Shown: positions 51,861 to 60,078, counted from the first letter of the stretch. The stretch: DNA of 64,000 nucleotides from Ramlibacter tataouinensis (GCF_027941915.1 NZ_CP116009.1:1550001-1614000); one strand, 5' to 3'. The notes: generated by a model not told the origin, from the letters alone. Numbers and translations: made by a program.

Positions 51861-54103
51861 GGAACGACCGGCTGGCCGGGCCGCCCGATGCCGCCGGCAT
51901 CGGCCGCCTGCGCCGGCGTGCGCGCGGACGGCCGCTGGGCCTGCTGCGTACCGGCACCCGCACCGGCCGGCGGCTTGCCACGGCCCGCCGCCCCCGGCCC
52001 TGCCCCCATGCGCTTGGCGGGCTCGCCATCGCTGCCGGCGGCTGCCGGCCCCTTGTCCAGCCGGGCTTCGGCGCGCGGCGCCGCGGCCGACCGCAGCGTG
52101 GCCGCGCAGTCGGCATCGTGGCCGGGACCGGTCTCGATGGTGGCGGCCAGCGCCAGCAGCGGATTGATGGCACCCAGCGCGATCGCCAAAGCGCCGCGGC
52201 CGGCCAGCGCGCCCTTGTCGAGGCCGACCTGGGGTGCGCCGAAGGTGCCCGCCATGCGCAGCGGCGAACGCACGCTGAGGATGCTGGCGTCCTTCGGATA
52301 GGGCCGGATCAACAGGTCCATGGCCTCGCTCGCCAGGTTGATGGTGCCGCCGCCGTAGAACACGGTGTCGTCGGTGTCCAGCACCAGCGCGCGCGACGTC
52401 ATCAGGCCGTTCTCGACATCGAAGGCGGTGGCCGCGCAGCGCAGTTGCACCCGGTTGTCGCCCTCGACGAGGAATTTCATGATCTCGCCGCCGTCCAGGC
52501 CGGCGAATTCGAGCAGCAGGTTGCTGATCTGCCCCTTGCCCATCAGCAGCGCCAAGTGGCCGTCGGCGCTGGCCAGCAACTGCGCCACCGAGCGGCCGCG
52601 TGCCGACAGGTCGATCTGGCCCTGGATCTTGCCGAAGCTGTTGCGCATCGATTCCGAGCGCGGCACCAGCCGGCCCAGTTCCAGCCCGCGTGCGTCGAGC
52701 CGGGTCTGCACCGCCGCCGGCTGCGCGTTCGCGTCGATGCGCACCATGCCGGCCAGGCGGCCGCCCGCCACCCCCAGGTCCAGCGGGTCGAGCAGCAGCA
52801 CGCCGCCGTGCAGGCGCACGCGCACGCCCATGCGGTCCAGCGGCAGTCCCTTGGCGTTGATGACCCGGGCGGCGTCGACGCGCACGTCCGCGTCCATGGC
52901 TCGCAGCCGGCCGACGTCCAGCGGCGCCGCCGGCAACACCTTGCGGCCCGGGTCCTTGGGCGCCTTGGGTGCCTTGAGGTCTGCGGGCGGCGCGGCTTTC
53001 GCCGACACCGGAGCCTTGGCCGGGGTCGGCGCCGGCGGCTTCGCTCCGCGCCCTTCTTTTTCCAGGCCGATCACCGGCGCCAGGTCCTCGAAATCGAGCA
53101 GCCGCGACTGCAACCGCCCGGTCAACAGCGGACGCGGCCCCGAGCGCTCGTACGACAGCTCGCCCTTCAAGTCGGTGTCGCCGAGCCGGGCGTCGATGCC
53201 GCGCACCTGCCAGGCCTCGCCCTGCCTGGACAACTGGGCGGTGACCGCATAGCGCGGCGTGTCGGGCAGGGTCACGCCCACCAACCGGTACAACTCGGCC
53301 AGGTTGGGGCCTTGCAGGCGGAAATCGACGTTGGCGCCCTCGAGGCTGGCCAGGCTGGCCACGCTGCCGCTGGCGTGCAACTGCGTGCCGCCGATGCTCG
53401 CCTGCACCTGCGCCGGAAACGGCTGCTGCAACGGCGCGCTCAGGTACAGCACGTCGCCGGTGCGGCCTTCGGCGCGAAAAGGCTGGTCGCGCCAGCGGCC
53501 CTGCGCCTCGAAGCGCAGGGGCATGGGTGGCCCCCCGGCCTGTCCGCCACTGGCGCCCGCGCCGGGCTCGATGGCGAACCGGGTGCGGATATCGGCGCCG
53601 TTGTGCCGGGCGACGTAGTGCAGCGTGCCCTCGTCCACCCGCAGCGCGCCGATCGCCGGCACGTTCTTCTCGTCGGAGGTGTCGCCTCCCAGCGCCCAGG
53701 TGCGGCGGCCATCCGGCTCGACCTGCAGCCCGATCTGCGGCCGCGCCAGGTGCACCGAGGGCAACACGATCTGCCGGCGCAGCAGCAGCGGCAGCAGTCG
53801 CACCGCCACCTCGGCGCGTTCGGCCTTGACCAGGAAGGGATCCTGCGCCCAGCCGGGATTGGCGAACTCGACCCCGTCCATCAGCACGCGCGTGGTGCGC
53901 CCCAGCTTCACATCGAGCTGGCGCGTGATCGCGAAATGGCGGCCGGTCCTTTCGCTGACGTAGCGGTTCAGCGGGCCACGCAGCAAGTCCCAGGGGAACA
54001 GCGCGATGAGGAGGACCAGCGCGGCGCAGACCGCCGCCAGCACCAGCAACACCTTGAACCAGCGGCGCGTGCGCAGGGGCTGCGGGGCCGCGGCACTGCC
54101 CAT
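51857..54103 (-). CDS. AsmA-family protein
   Basis: A large protein of about 748 residues. An N-terminal membrane helix (VLLVLAAVCAALVLLIALF) is followed by the AsmA signature FPWDLLRGPLNRYVSERTGR, then LDVKLGRTTRVLMDGVEFAN (first family motif). The rest is repetitive beta-strand with an internal Pro/Lys-rich linker near residue 395 and a C-terminal AsmA-like part (LLASADGHLALLMGKGQISN). It ends in a Gly/Ala/Pro-rich tail. AsmA proteins lie in the inner membrane and are linked to outer-membrane lipid transport. The ATG at 54103 is favoured; longer in-frame starts (54139, 54178) lack a better ribosome site. It ends 4 bp inside the ThiF/MoeB stop on the other strand. Confidence 0.9.
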   Translation of the reverse strand: MGSAAAPQPLRTRRWFKVLLVLAAVCAALVLLIALFPWDLLRGPLNRYVSERTGRHFAITRQLDVKLGRTTRVLMDGVEFANPGWAQDPFLVKAERAEVAVRLLPLLLRRQIVLPSVHLARPQIGLQVEPDGRRTWALGGDTSDEKNVPAIGALRVDEGTLHYVARHNGADIRTRFAIEPGAGASGGQAGGPPMPLRFEAQGRWRDQPFRAEGRTGDVLYLSAPLQQPFPAQVQASIGGTQLHASGSVASLASLEGANVDFRLQGPNLAELYRLVGVTLPDTPRYAVTAQLSRQGEAWQVRGIDARLGDTDLKGELSYERSGPRPLLTGRLQSRLLDFEDLAPVIGLEKEGRGAKPPAPTPAKAPVSAKAAPPADLKAPKAPKDPGRKVLPAAPLDVGRLRAMDADVRVDAARVINAKGLPLDRMGVRVRLHGGVLLLDPLDLGVAGGRLAGMVRIDANAQPAAVQTRLDARGLELGRLVPRSESMRNSFGKIQGQIDLSARGRSVAQLLASADGHLALLMGKGQISNLLLEFAGLDGGEIMKFLVEGDNRVQLRCAATAFDVENGLMTSRALVLDTDDTVFYGGGTINLASEAMDLLIRPYPKDASILSVRSPLRMAGTFGAPQVGLDKGALAGRGALAIALGAINPLLALAATIETGPGHDADCAATLRSAAAPRAEARLDKGPAAAGSDGEPAKRMGAGPGAAGRGKPPAGAGAGTQQAQRPSARTPAQAADAGGIGRPGQPVVP

Positions 54104-54119
54104 GGGTTTCAGGCGCCGC

Positions 54120-54260
54120 TCATCGCGCGCCGCCCGCATGTGCCGCCGGCACCGGCGCAACCAGCGAGTGGCCGGCATCGCCCGGCTCGCCCAACGCGAC
54201 GAGCGCGGCCGCGGCCAGGATGCCGAAGAAGATCATCAGGGTGTCGAGGACCAGTTTCAT
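54120..54260 (-). CDS. Possible small membrane peptide upstream of the AsmA-like gene
   Basis: A 46-codon frame starting MKLVLDTLMIFFGILAAAAL, giving one hydrophobic helix, then a Gly/Ala/His-rich tail ending in GGAR. It lies 16 bp before the chosen AsmA start on the same strand, so it could be a coupled leader gene. No ribosome site is convincing. It is the only readable gene in this 376-bp stretch; otherwise the stretch holds a palindrome at 54372-54387 (described separately). Confidence 0.4.
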   Translation of the reverse strand: MKLVLDTLMIFFGILAAAALVALGEPGDAGHSLVAPVPAAHAGGAR

Positions 54261-54371
54261 GGCCGAAGGCGTGCGGGGGCTGAACCGCGGCCAGTGTGGC
54301 GGCCGACGTTGCGCGACCCGGTCAGCACCCTGCGTGAGGTCCTGTCGTCCGCTGCCTACATCCCAACGCCG

Positions 54372-54387
54372 GTAGGAGCGCTCCTAC
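54372..54387. promoter_or_regulatory. 16-bp perfect palindrome GTAGGAGCGCTCCTAC
   Basis: GTAGGAGC followed by its exact inverse GCTCCTAC. It lies about 93 bp upstream of the stand-alone receiver gene. A related CTGTAG...CTACAG repeat is at 57062-57081, upstream of the DUF883-like gene, and a CTGTAGGAC half-site is at 59435-59443, upstream of the BON lipoprotein gene. This suggests a shared operator. Confidence 0.5.
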
Positions 54388-54479
54388 GGCCGCGCTGCGC
54401 CGCCGGCCGCACAATGCAAGGGCCGGCGGGCAATGGCGCGGCGGCATTGCATGGTCGGTCGAGCCGACGACAGCCGCCT

Positions 54480-54860
54480 GTGGAACTGAAAGCCTTCATC
54501 GTCGAAGACAACGCAACGATCCGCGAGAACCTGATCGGCGCGCTGGAGGAACTGGCCTCGATCAAGGTGCTCGGGTGGGCCGAAACGGAAAGCGACGCCC
54601 GCGGCTGGCTGTCGCAGCCCGGCGCGGCCTGGGACCTGGCCATCGTGGACCTGTTCCTCAAGCAAGGCAGCGGGCTGGGCATCCTCGACGCGCTGCGCGG
54701 GCGGCGGCCCGGCCAGCGGGTGGTGGTGCTGTCCAATTACGCCACCACGGACATGCGCAAGCGCTGCTCGCAACTGGGCGCCGACGCGGTGTTCGACAAG
54801 TCCAACGAGATCGACGCGCTGATCGACTACTGCATGCAGCAGTCGCATGCGCGCGCATGA
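54480..54860 (+). CDS. Stand-alone response-regulator receiver
   Basis: A 126-residue receiver domain without an output domain. It has the acidic pocket Glu9-Asp10 (AFIVEDN), phospho-acceptor Asp57 (LAIVDLFL), the switch Ser/Thr in VVVLSNYAT, and Lys in AVFDKSN. The start is a GTG at 54480. Its gene is convergent with the NarL-type regulator at 54939-55571 and belongs with the CHASE3 kinase region, so it may be phosphorylated by that kinase or compete for its phosphate; this is inference. Confidence 0.9.
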   Translation: MELKAFIVEDNATIRENLIGALEELASIKVLGWAETESDARGWLSQPGAAWDLAIVDLFLKQGSGLGILDALRGRRPGQRVVVLSNYATTDMRKRCSQLGADAVFDKSNEIDALIDYCMQQSHARA

Positions 54861-54938
54861 GGGTGGGCTGCCGGCGGCCTTCGCCCGACGCCCGCGGCGC
54901 AGCGGCCCTCGAGGTTCGGCCGAAAGGCCCGGCGCCTG

Positions 54939-55571
54939 TCAGTCGATCAGCTTGTTCTTCAGCGCGTAGTAGGTGAGGTCGCTGTTGGAAGCCAGGCTCA
55001 TCTTCTCCATCAGCCGCGTGCGGTAGGTGCTGACGGTCTTGACGCTGAGCGACAGCGCCTTGGCGATGTCGCCCGCGGTCTCGCCCTTGGCGAGCTTGAG
55101 GAACACCTGGAATTCGCGTTCGGACAACTGCTCGTGCGGCGCCCCGCCTTCCTTGCGATTGAGCTGCTGCGCCAGCAGCTCGGCCACCGCTGGCGAGATG
55201 TAGCGCCGGCCCAAGGCGATGGTGCGGATCGCGTTGACGATCTCCATCGGCTCGCATTCCTTGTTCAGGTAGCCGCTGGCGCCCTGGCGTATCAGGTTCA
55301 TCGCGTAATGCTCCTCCGGGTAGCCCGAGAGGATCAGGATGCCCACGTCGGGCGCCTTCGCGCGGATCATGCCGAGCGCATCGATGCCGCTCTGGCCCGG
55401 CATGGACAGGTCCATCACCAGCACGTCCAGCTCGGTGGTTCGCACCAGGTCGATGGCCTCGCGGCCGCTGGCGGCTTCGCCGACCACGCGCAGATCGACC
55501 TGCTCGGAGAAGAACTGCTTGAGGCCCGAGCGCACGATGGCATGGTCATCCACAATGCCGACTTTGATCAT
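54939..55571 (-). CDS. NarL/LuxR-family response regulator
   Basis: A 210-residue regulator with an N-terminal receiver (acidic pair Asp8-Asp9, phospho-acceptor Asp54 in VMDLSMPGQSG, Lys in GYLNKECE) and a C-terminal LuxR-type helix-turn-helix (LSEREFQVFLKLAKGETAGD, then KTVSTYRTRLMEKM). The ATG at 55571 is the family start. It diverges from a histidine kinase gene across about 120 bp; together they form a two-component pair. Confidence 0.95.
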   Translation of the reverse strand: MIKVGIVDDHAIVRSGLKQFFSEQVDLRVVGEAASGREAIDLVRTTELDVLVMDLSMPGQSGIDALGMIRAKAPDVGILILSGYPEEHYAMNLIRQGASGYLNKECEPMEIVNAIRTIALGRRYISPAVAELLAQQLNRKEGGAPHEQLSEREFQVFLKLAKGETAGDIAKALSLSVKTVSTYRTRLMEKMSLASNSDLTYYALKNKLID

Positions 55572-55693
55572 GTCTGTACTCTTTCCAGTGCCTGTTTCGC
55601 CATTGGCATTGTGGCCCAAGGCGAAACCGAAATGGCCTACCCTTGAGCCATGATTATTCCGGGTTTCATTGTCGTCCGGTGCCGCTGTCCGTG

Positions 55694-57046
55694 ATGGTCG
55701 AGCACTCGAAAGGACTACCGGCGACGGCGATCAGCCTGCTGCTCGCGGTTCTGGCGGCCTGCGTACTGATCGGCATCAACGAGGCCGGCTACAACCGCTC
55801 GCGCGCCGAGCTCGACAGCATGGCGGGCGAAGTGCGGGCGCGCACCGCGATCAACCGCCTGCTGCAGCTGGTGGTCGACGCCGAGACCGGCTCGCGCGGC
55901 TTCCTGCTCACCGGCGATGCGCGCTACCTCGAGCCCTACAACGCCGCCGTGGCCGACATCGGCCAGGGCCTGGAGACGCTGCAGGTGGCGTACGCCGGCG
56001 CGCCCGAGGAGTCGGTGATCATCGGCCAGCTCACCCGCAACGTGCAGCGCAAGCTGGCCGAGATGGAACTGTCGGTGAACATGCGCAAGCAGGGCAAGGA
56101 GGACGCCTGGAAGTTCGTGCTGCTCAGCGACATCGGCAAGCAGCAGATGGACGCCATCCGCGAGCAGGCCGGCCGCCTGATCCAGTCGACGGCGCTGCGC
56201 ATCGACGCCAGTCAGGCGCAGGTGCGCGCCTCGCTGCTGTATGCCCGCATAGGCATCGGCGTCGTCACGCTGGCGGCACTGCTCGCGTTCTGGCTGTACC
56301 TGCGACAGGGCGCCGCGCTGAAGGCGGCCGGCGAGCGCCAGCAGCAGGTGCTGCAGCAGGAGCGCGACCTGCTGGAGCGGCAGGTGCGCGAACGCACCGC
56401 CACCCTGGCCGAACTGGCCACGCACCTGCAGCAGGTGCGCGAGGACGAACGCGGCCACCTCGCGCGCGAACTGCACGACGAGCTGGGCGCGCTGCTCACC
56501 GCCGCCAAGCTCGATGTCGCGCGGCTGAAGTCGCGCCTGGGCGGCCAGCCGGCCGAGGTCGGCCAGCGGCTGCAGCACCTGACCGACACGCTCAACAGCG
56601 GCATCGCGCTGAAGCGCCGCATCATCGAGGACCTGCGGCCGTCGGCGCTGGCCAACCTGGGGCTGACGGCCTCGCTGGAGATCCTGGCGCGCGAGTTCTC
56701 CGAACGGTCCGGCATCGACGTGGCCGCCAGCCTGGAGCCGGTGGAACTCGATGCGTCCGACCAGCTCACGGTCTACCGGCTGGTGCAGGAGTCATTCACC
56801 AACATGGCCAAGTACGCGCACGCGAAGCACGCGCAGGTGAGCGTGCACGGCTACGACAACCACGTCGAAGTGGCGGTGCGGGACGACGGCCGCGGGTTCG
56901 ATCCGGCGCAGGCGCGGCCGTCCAGCCACGGGCTGGCGGGCATGCGCCACCGGGTCGAGGCTGCCGGCGGCAAGCTCACGGTGAGCACCCGGCCCGGCAA
57001 CGGCACCCGCGTGGTGGCCGTGCTGCCGCGCCGGGCCGGCGCCTGA
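55694..57046 (+). CDS. CHASE3-sensor histidine kinase, HisKA_3 type
   Basis: A 450-residue membrane kinase. Membrane helices at about 10-30 and 188-207 flank a periplasmic CHASE3 domain (LLQLVVDAETGSRGFLLTGD and LEPYNAAVADIG). A coiled coil leads to a HisKA_3 dimerisation domain with the phospho-acceptor His in LARELHDELGALLTAAKLD (about residue 261), then an HATPase with DDGRGFDPAQ and SSHGLAGMRHRVEAAGG. This type pairs with NarL regulators; the divergent gene at 55571 is the likely partner. The ATG at 55694 is used because the upstream frame begins only at a TTG without a ribosome site. Confidence 0.93.
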   Translation: MVEHSKGLPATAISLLLAVLAACVLIGINEAGYNRSRAELDSMAGEVRARTAINRLLQLVVDAETGSRGFLLTGDARYLEPYNAAVADIGQGLETLQVAYAGAPEESVIIGQLTRNVQRKLAEMELSVNMRKQGKEDAWKFVLLSDIGKQQMDAIREQAGRLIQSTALRIDASQAQVRASLLYARIGIGVVTLAALLAFWLYLRQGAALKAAGERQQQVLQQERDLLERQVRERTATLAELATHLQQVREDERGHLARELHDELGALLTAAKLDVARLKSRLGGQPAEVGQRLQHLTDTLNSGIALKRRIIEDLRPSALANLGLTASLEILAREFSERSGIDVAASLEPVELDASDQLTVYRLVQESFTNMAKYAHAKHAQVSVHGYDNHVEVAVRDDGRGFDPAQARPSSHGLAGMRHRVEAAGGKLTVSTRPGNGTRVVAVLPRRAGA

Positions 57047-57061
57047 CAAGCACCCAAAAGG

Positions 57062-57081
57062 CTGTAGTCGCCCTCCTACAG
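57062..57081. promoter_or_regulatory. Inverted repeat CTGTAG-N8-CTACAG
   Basis: CTGTAG (57062-57067) and CTACAG (57076-57081) flank eight bases, 16 bp past the kinase stop and about 155 bp before the DUF883-like gene. It is like the palindrome at 54372-54387 and could be the binding site of the local regulator. Confidence 0.4.
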
Positions 57082-57235
57082 GCCCCCGCCTAGCCTGCCG
57101 ACAGACGGTCACGCTTGCGGCTGATCAGCCATGGCTGATGTCGCCGCTTACGCTCATTGCTCGCCCGCTTGCCGCAGCAGCGCACGCGACGCAGCCGCGC
57201 CCGCGGCAGACCACCACGAACGAGAGGACATTTCC

Positions 57236-57538
57236 ATGGCTTACACCAGCAGATCGCTCCACGCCGGAGCCGGCCCGCAGTCGCTTGCCGACGGCGCGAT
57301 GGACAAGATGCGCGACATGCGCCAGGGCGCGCAGGACCTCGCCAGCCGGAGCCTGTCGGCCGTCGGCGATACCGCCAGCGCCGCGCAGGAGCGCTTCGGC
57401 CGCTACGCCGGCGCCACCGGCCGCTACGTGACGGAGCAGCCGATCAAGTCGGCCCTGATCGCCGCCGCCATCGGCGCCGCGGTGGCCGCCATCGTGATGG
57501 TCGCTCGCAGCCGCCGCCACAGCCGCTACTACTACTGA
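57236..57538 (+). CDS. DUF883/ElaB-YqjD-like membrane protein
   Basis: A 100-residue protein with an amphipathic helical N-terminal part (DKMRDMRQGAQDLASRSLSA) and one C-terminal membrane helix (SALIAAAIGAAVAAIVMVA) followed by an Arg/His tail. This is the layout of the YqjD/ElaB family, which attach ribosomes to the membrane in E. coli. The ATG at 57236 has GAGAGGAC upstream. It is the first gene of a stress-type cluster with a phage-holin-family gene 12 bp downstream, matching the yqjD-yqjE order. Confidence 0.82.
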   Translation: MAYTSRSLHAGAGPQSLADGAMDKMRDMRQGAQDLASRSLSAVGDTASAAQERFGRYAGATGRYVTEQPIKSALIAAAIGAAVAAIVMVARSRRHSRYYY

Positions 57539-57550
57539 CCGCGGCCCCGA

Positions 57551-57931
57551 ATGAGCCTGGTGCACCCCCTCTTCTCGGTGCTGGTGAGCCGGCCCGAACT
57601 GGTCATGGACCATGTGGCCGGCTACGCCGCGCTCGCGCAGGAGGAAGCAGCCTCCATGGGCGGCGCGGTGACCCGGCGCGCGATCGCCTGGGCCGCCTGC
57701 GGCGTCTGCGCCCTGCTGTTCGTGCTGCTGGCGGGGGTGGCGGTGATGCTGGGCGCGGTGACCGACGGCTTCCACTGGGCGCTGCTGCTGGTGCCGGCCG
57801 TGCCGCTGGCGGGAACCGGGGTCGCCTGGGGCATCGCGCGCAAGCAGCTGCCCTCGCGCGCGTTCGCCGAGCTGCGCGCGCAGCTCGACGCCGACGTGCA
57901 GGCGCTGCGCACGCTCGGGGGGCGCCCGTGA
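57551..57931 (+). CDS. Phage holin family / YqjE-like membrane protein
   Basis: A 126-residue protein with two membrane helices (AIAWAACGVCALLFVLLAGV and FHWALLLVPAVPLAGTGVAW), typical of the Actinobacterial/proteobacterial phage-holin superfamily III (YqjE). It follows the YqjD-like gene and overlaps the next gene by 4 bp. The name is a family label; there is no prophage here. Probable role in envelope stress, unproven. Confidence 0.82.
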   Translation: MSLVHPLFSVLVSRPELVMDHVAGYAALAQEEAASMGGAVTRRAIAWAACGVCALLFVLLAGVAVMLGAVTDGFHWALLLVPAVPLAGTGVAWGIARKQLPSRAFAELRAQLDADVQALRTLGGRP

Positions 57932-58383
57932 GCGCCGGCAGCGACCGCCTGGAACGCAGCCGGCTCGCGATACTCGAACACATCCACCGCAAGGAGCTGC
58001 GGCGCCAGGGCGGGCCCGGCGACGGCCATCCAGAGGCCGCGGGAACCGCGGGTGAAGCCCCGCGCCACCGCCACTCTGCCAGACCGGTCTGGTACGCCTC
58101 GGCCCAGGAAGTCGTGGAAGGCTGGTGGAAGCACCACCCGGCGCACATGGCGGTCGATCTGGCTCGGCCGACGCTGGCCTCCTATGCGCGCCGCAAGCCG
58201 ATGCAGTACCTGGGCCTGGCGGCGCTGGCCGGCGCGGCCCTGTTCTTCATGCGACCGTGGAAGCTGATCTCGGTCACCGGGGTGTTGCTGGCGCTGGTGA
58301 AGTCGCCGCAGATGGCGTCGGTCGTGATGCAGGCGCTTTCGACCTCGCGCAACCCGGCGGGCGACGAGCCGCAACCCGGATGA
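57928..58383 (+). CDS. Membrane-associated protein, YqjK-like position
   Basis: A 151-residue protein of unknown function. The start is GTG at 57928, overlapping the holin stop by 4 bp. The N-terminal half is polar and charged (RLERSRLAILEHIHRKELRR), the middle holds WYASAQEVVEGWWKHHPAHM, and a hydrophobic stretch (YLGLAALAGAALFFMRPW) lies near residue 95. No domain recognised. Position and size suggest the third gene of a yqjDEK-like operon. Confidence 0.7.
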   Translation: MSAGSDRLERSRLAILEHIHRKELRRQGGPGDGHPEAAGTAGEAPRHRHSARPVWYASAQEVVEGWWKHHPAHMAVDLARPTLASYARRKPMQYLGLAALAGAALFFMRPWKLISVTGVLLALVKSPQMASVVMQALSTSRNPAGDEPQPG

Positions 58384-58466
58384 ACCACGCGCGGGCCGGA
58401 AGTGGTGCGGCCGGCCCGCGCGATCCAGCCAAGCACCGAACTGAAGCAGGACATCGGGAGAACAAG

Positions 58467-58790
58467 ATGAAGCAGTACGCACGAGCCCTGGCCATCGCCG
58501 CGCTGGCGGGCGCGACCCTCGCCTCGACCGGCTGCGCCGTGATGCGCGGCCAGGAAACCGCCGGCTCCTACGTCGACGACGCCGCCACCACCACCGCCGT
58601 GAAAACGCGGTTCGTGGAAGACAAGACGGTGGATGCCGCCGCCATCAAGGTCGAGACCCTCCAGGGCACGGTGCAGCTCTCCGGCTTCGCCAAGTCCAAT
58701 GCCGAGAAGGCCCAGGCCGAATACCTGGCGCGCAACACCAAGGGCGTGCGCGCGGTCAGGAACGACATCATCGTGCGGCCCGGCGGCTGA
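58467..58790 (+). CDS. BON-domain lipoprotein
   Basis: A 107-residue exported protein. The signal LAIAALAGATLASTGC ends in a lipobox-like STGC. The rest is one BON domain (TAVKTRFVEDKTVDAAAIKV, then GTVQLSGFAKS and VRAVRNDIIV), a fold that binds phospholipids in OsmY/DolP-type envelope proteins. GGGAG stands 8-12 bp before the ATG. It is 83 bp after the previous gene and is convergent with another BON lipoprotein. Confidence 0.9.
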   Translation: MKQYARALAIAALAGATLASTGCAVMRGQETAGSYVDDAATTTAVKTRFVEDKTVDAAAIKVETLQGTVQLSGFAKSNAEKAQAEYLARNTKGVRAVRNDIIVRPGG

Positions 58791-58824
58791 GCGGCCGCCG
58801 TTCCTGCGGACGCGGCGCCGGCAG

Positions 58825-58848
58825 GCCGATCAGCCGATCAGCCGATCA
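58825..58848. repeat. Three tandem copies of GCCGATCA
   Basis: Exact 8-base repeats at 58825-58832, 58833-58840 and 58841-58848; the last three bases carry the stop codon of the minus-strand BON gene. A change in copy number would not alter the protein, because the stop lies in the last copy as read from the gene. Confidence 0.9.
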
Positions 58849-59340
58849 GCCGCTGGCCAGCGTGAGCTGGTCGTTCACGCGCCGCACGCCCCTGACGGCG
58901 TGCGCGATTTCGCCGGCGCGCGCCCGCATCGCGGCGGTCGGCACCGAGCCGCTGAGCGTGACGATGCCGTCGCGCGTGTCCACGTCGATGCGCACGGTGC
59001 GCAGTTCCGCGTCGGCCGCCAGCTGGGCCCTCACTCCGGCGGTGATCTGCGGATCGGGCGCCCGGCCGCCGGCCGGTGGCGGCAACGCCCCCGGCACGGC
59101 CGGCGGCAGCGCCGCCGAGGACGCCGCGCCCATGGTGCTGGTGCGCGGGTCGGCCTCGTCGCCATCGGCGCCGGCCGGCCGTTCGGCCTGGCGAGGCGCC
59201 GTGCCGGTCGAGGTGCGCTGCGCAACCGGTTCGGCCCGATCACGCGCATCGGGCCCATCGGACACGGGCTTGCAACCGCCCAGTGACAGCAGCAGGGCGG
59301 CCGCGCCAGCGGCCAGGGCCGGGTTCAGCAGAAAAGCCAT
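58846..59340 (-). CDS. BON-domain lipoprotein with long linker
   Basis: A 164-residue protein. The signal LAAGAAALLLSLGGC ends in lipobox LGGC. A low-complexity Ala/Pro/Gly linker runs to about residue 93. A C-terminal BON domain follows (DPQITAGVRAQLAADAELRT, VTLSGSVPTAAM, RARAGEIAHAVRGVRRV). Outer-membrane or periplasmic role inferred from the family. A CTGTAGGAC half-site lies about 95 bp upstream of its start. The neighbouring plus-strand BON gene is convergent. Confidence 0.88.
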   Translation of the reverse strand: MAFLLNPALAAGAAALLLSLGGCKPVSDGPDARDRAEPVAQRTSTGTAPRQAERPAGADGDEADPRTSTMGAASSAALPPAVPGALPPPAGGRAPDPQITAGVRAQLAADAELRTVRIDVDTRDGIVTLSGSVPTAAMRARAGEIAHAVRGVRRVNDQLTLASG

Positions 59341-59469
59341 GGTCTTGTTCTCCGTCGGTTCGGGCGGCTGGGCCGCACTGAGCCGAATCTAGGAAGCGCC
59401 GCCCGTCCTGTCCGGCCGCCAAGGCCGCGAGCGGCTGTAGGACCTCGCGCACGCGTGGCCAGCCGCCGC

Positions 59470-59988
59470 TCAACCCAGCAGGCGGGGCGGGCGGCCGCCG
59501 CGGCGCCGGTCGGCCTTGGGCAGGACCGCGGCCGCCACCATCGACTCCGCGCGTGCCTGCAGGGCGACCAGCGACGCGTCCAGTGCCTCCAGGTGCTCGG
59601 GGTCCAGCACGTCCAGCATCTCGCGATTGATGGCGGCCACCAGCGGGAACAGCTCGGCATACACCTGCTGGCCGCGCGCAGTCAGGGCCAGCCGGGCTTC
59701 GCGCCGGTCGGCCGGGCCGGGTTGCCGCAGCACCAGTTGCTTGGCCACCAGCGAGGTCACCGCCCGCGATGTGCGTGCGCGGTCGAGCTGGGCGCGCTCG
59801 GCAAGCTGCGAGGACATCAGCCCCGGCTGGCGGGCCAGAATGGCCAGCAGCCGCCATTCGCGCCGGGTGATGCCGAAGCGGCCTTCGCACAGCCGGATCA
59901 CCATGCTGCCGGCCGTGGCCAGCAGCCGCGCGAGACGGTAGAGCAGCAGGTCGTCGAGCGCCGTTGGCTGGCCCAGGCGTTGCGCCAC
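59470..59988 (-). CDS. MarR-family transcriptional regulator
   Basis: A 172-residue winged-helix repressor. It has the MarR dimer helices (LDDLLLYRLARLLATAGSMV), the recognition unit RFGITRREWRLLAILARQPG, SSQLAERAQLDRARTSRAV and the wing VLRQPGPADRREARLALTA. The start is a GTG at 59988; an in-frame ATG further in would cut the dimer helix off. It diverges from three Bug receptor genes and the sulfatase across about 90 bp that hold a palindrome, so it probably represses them until a ligand binds. Confidence 0.9.
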   Translation of the reverse strand: MAQRLGQPTALDDLLLYRLARLLATAGSMVIRLCEGRFGITRREWRLLAILARQPGLMSSQLAERAQLDRARTSRAVTSLVAKQLVLRQPGPADRREARLALTARGQQVYAELFPLVAAINREMLDVLDPEHLEALDASLVALQARAESMVAAAVLPKADRRRGGRPPRLLG

Positions 59989-60013
59989 GGATTGGGGTTT
60001 CCGAGAGGGAAAG

Positions 60014-60033
60014 TTGATTAGATCAATCGATTG
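60014..60033. promoter_or_regulatory. Probable MarR operator
   Basis: TTGAT-TAG-ATCAA (60014-60026) is a perfect inverted repeat, and the overlapping CAATCGATTG (60024-60033) is a second one. They lie between the divergent MarR gene and the Bug gene, about 25-45 bp from each start, which fits autoregulation. Confidence 0.6.
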
Positions 60034-60078
60034 TGCGTCACCTAGAGTGGGCGCTGCCCGCGCTACCAAGGAGACGAC

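Noticed and set aside
57551..57931. Prophage remnant because of the holin family name
   Set aside because: No integrase, lysin, capsid or att-like sites nearby; the family also covers chromosomal YqjE proteins.
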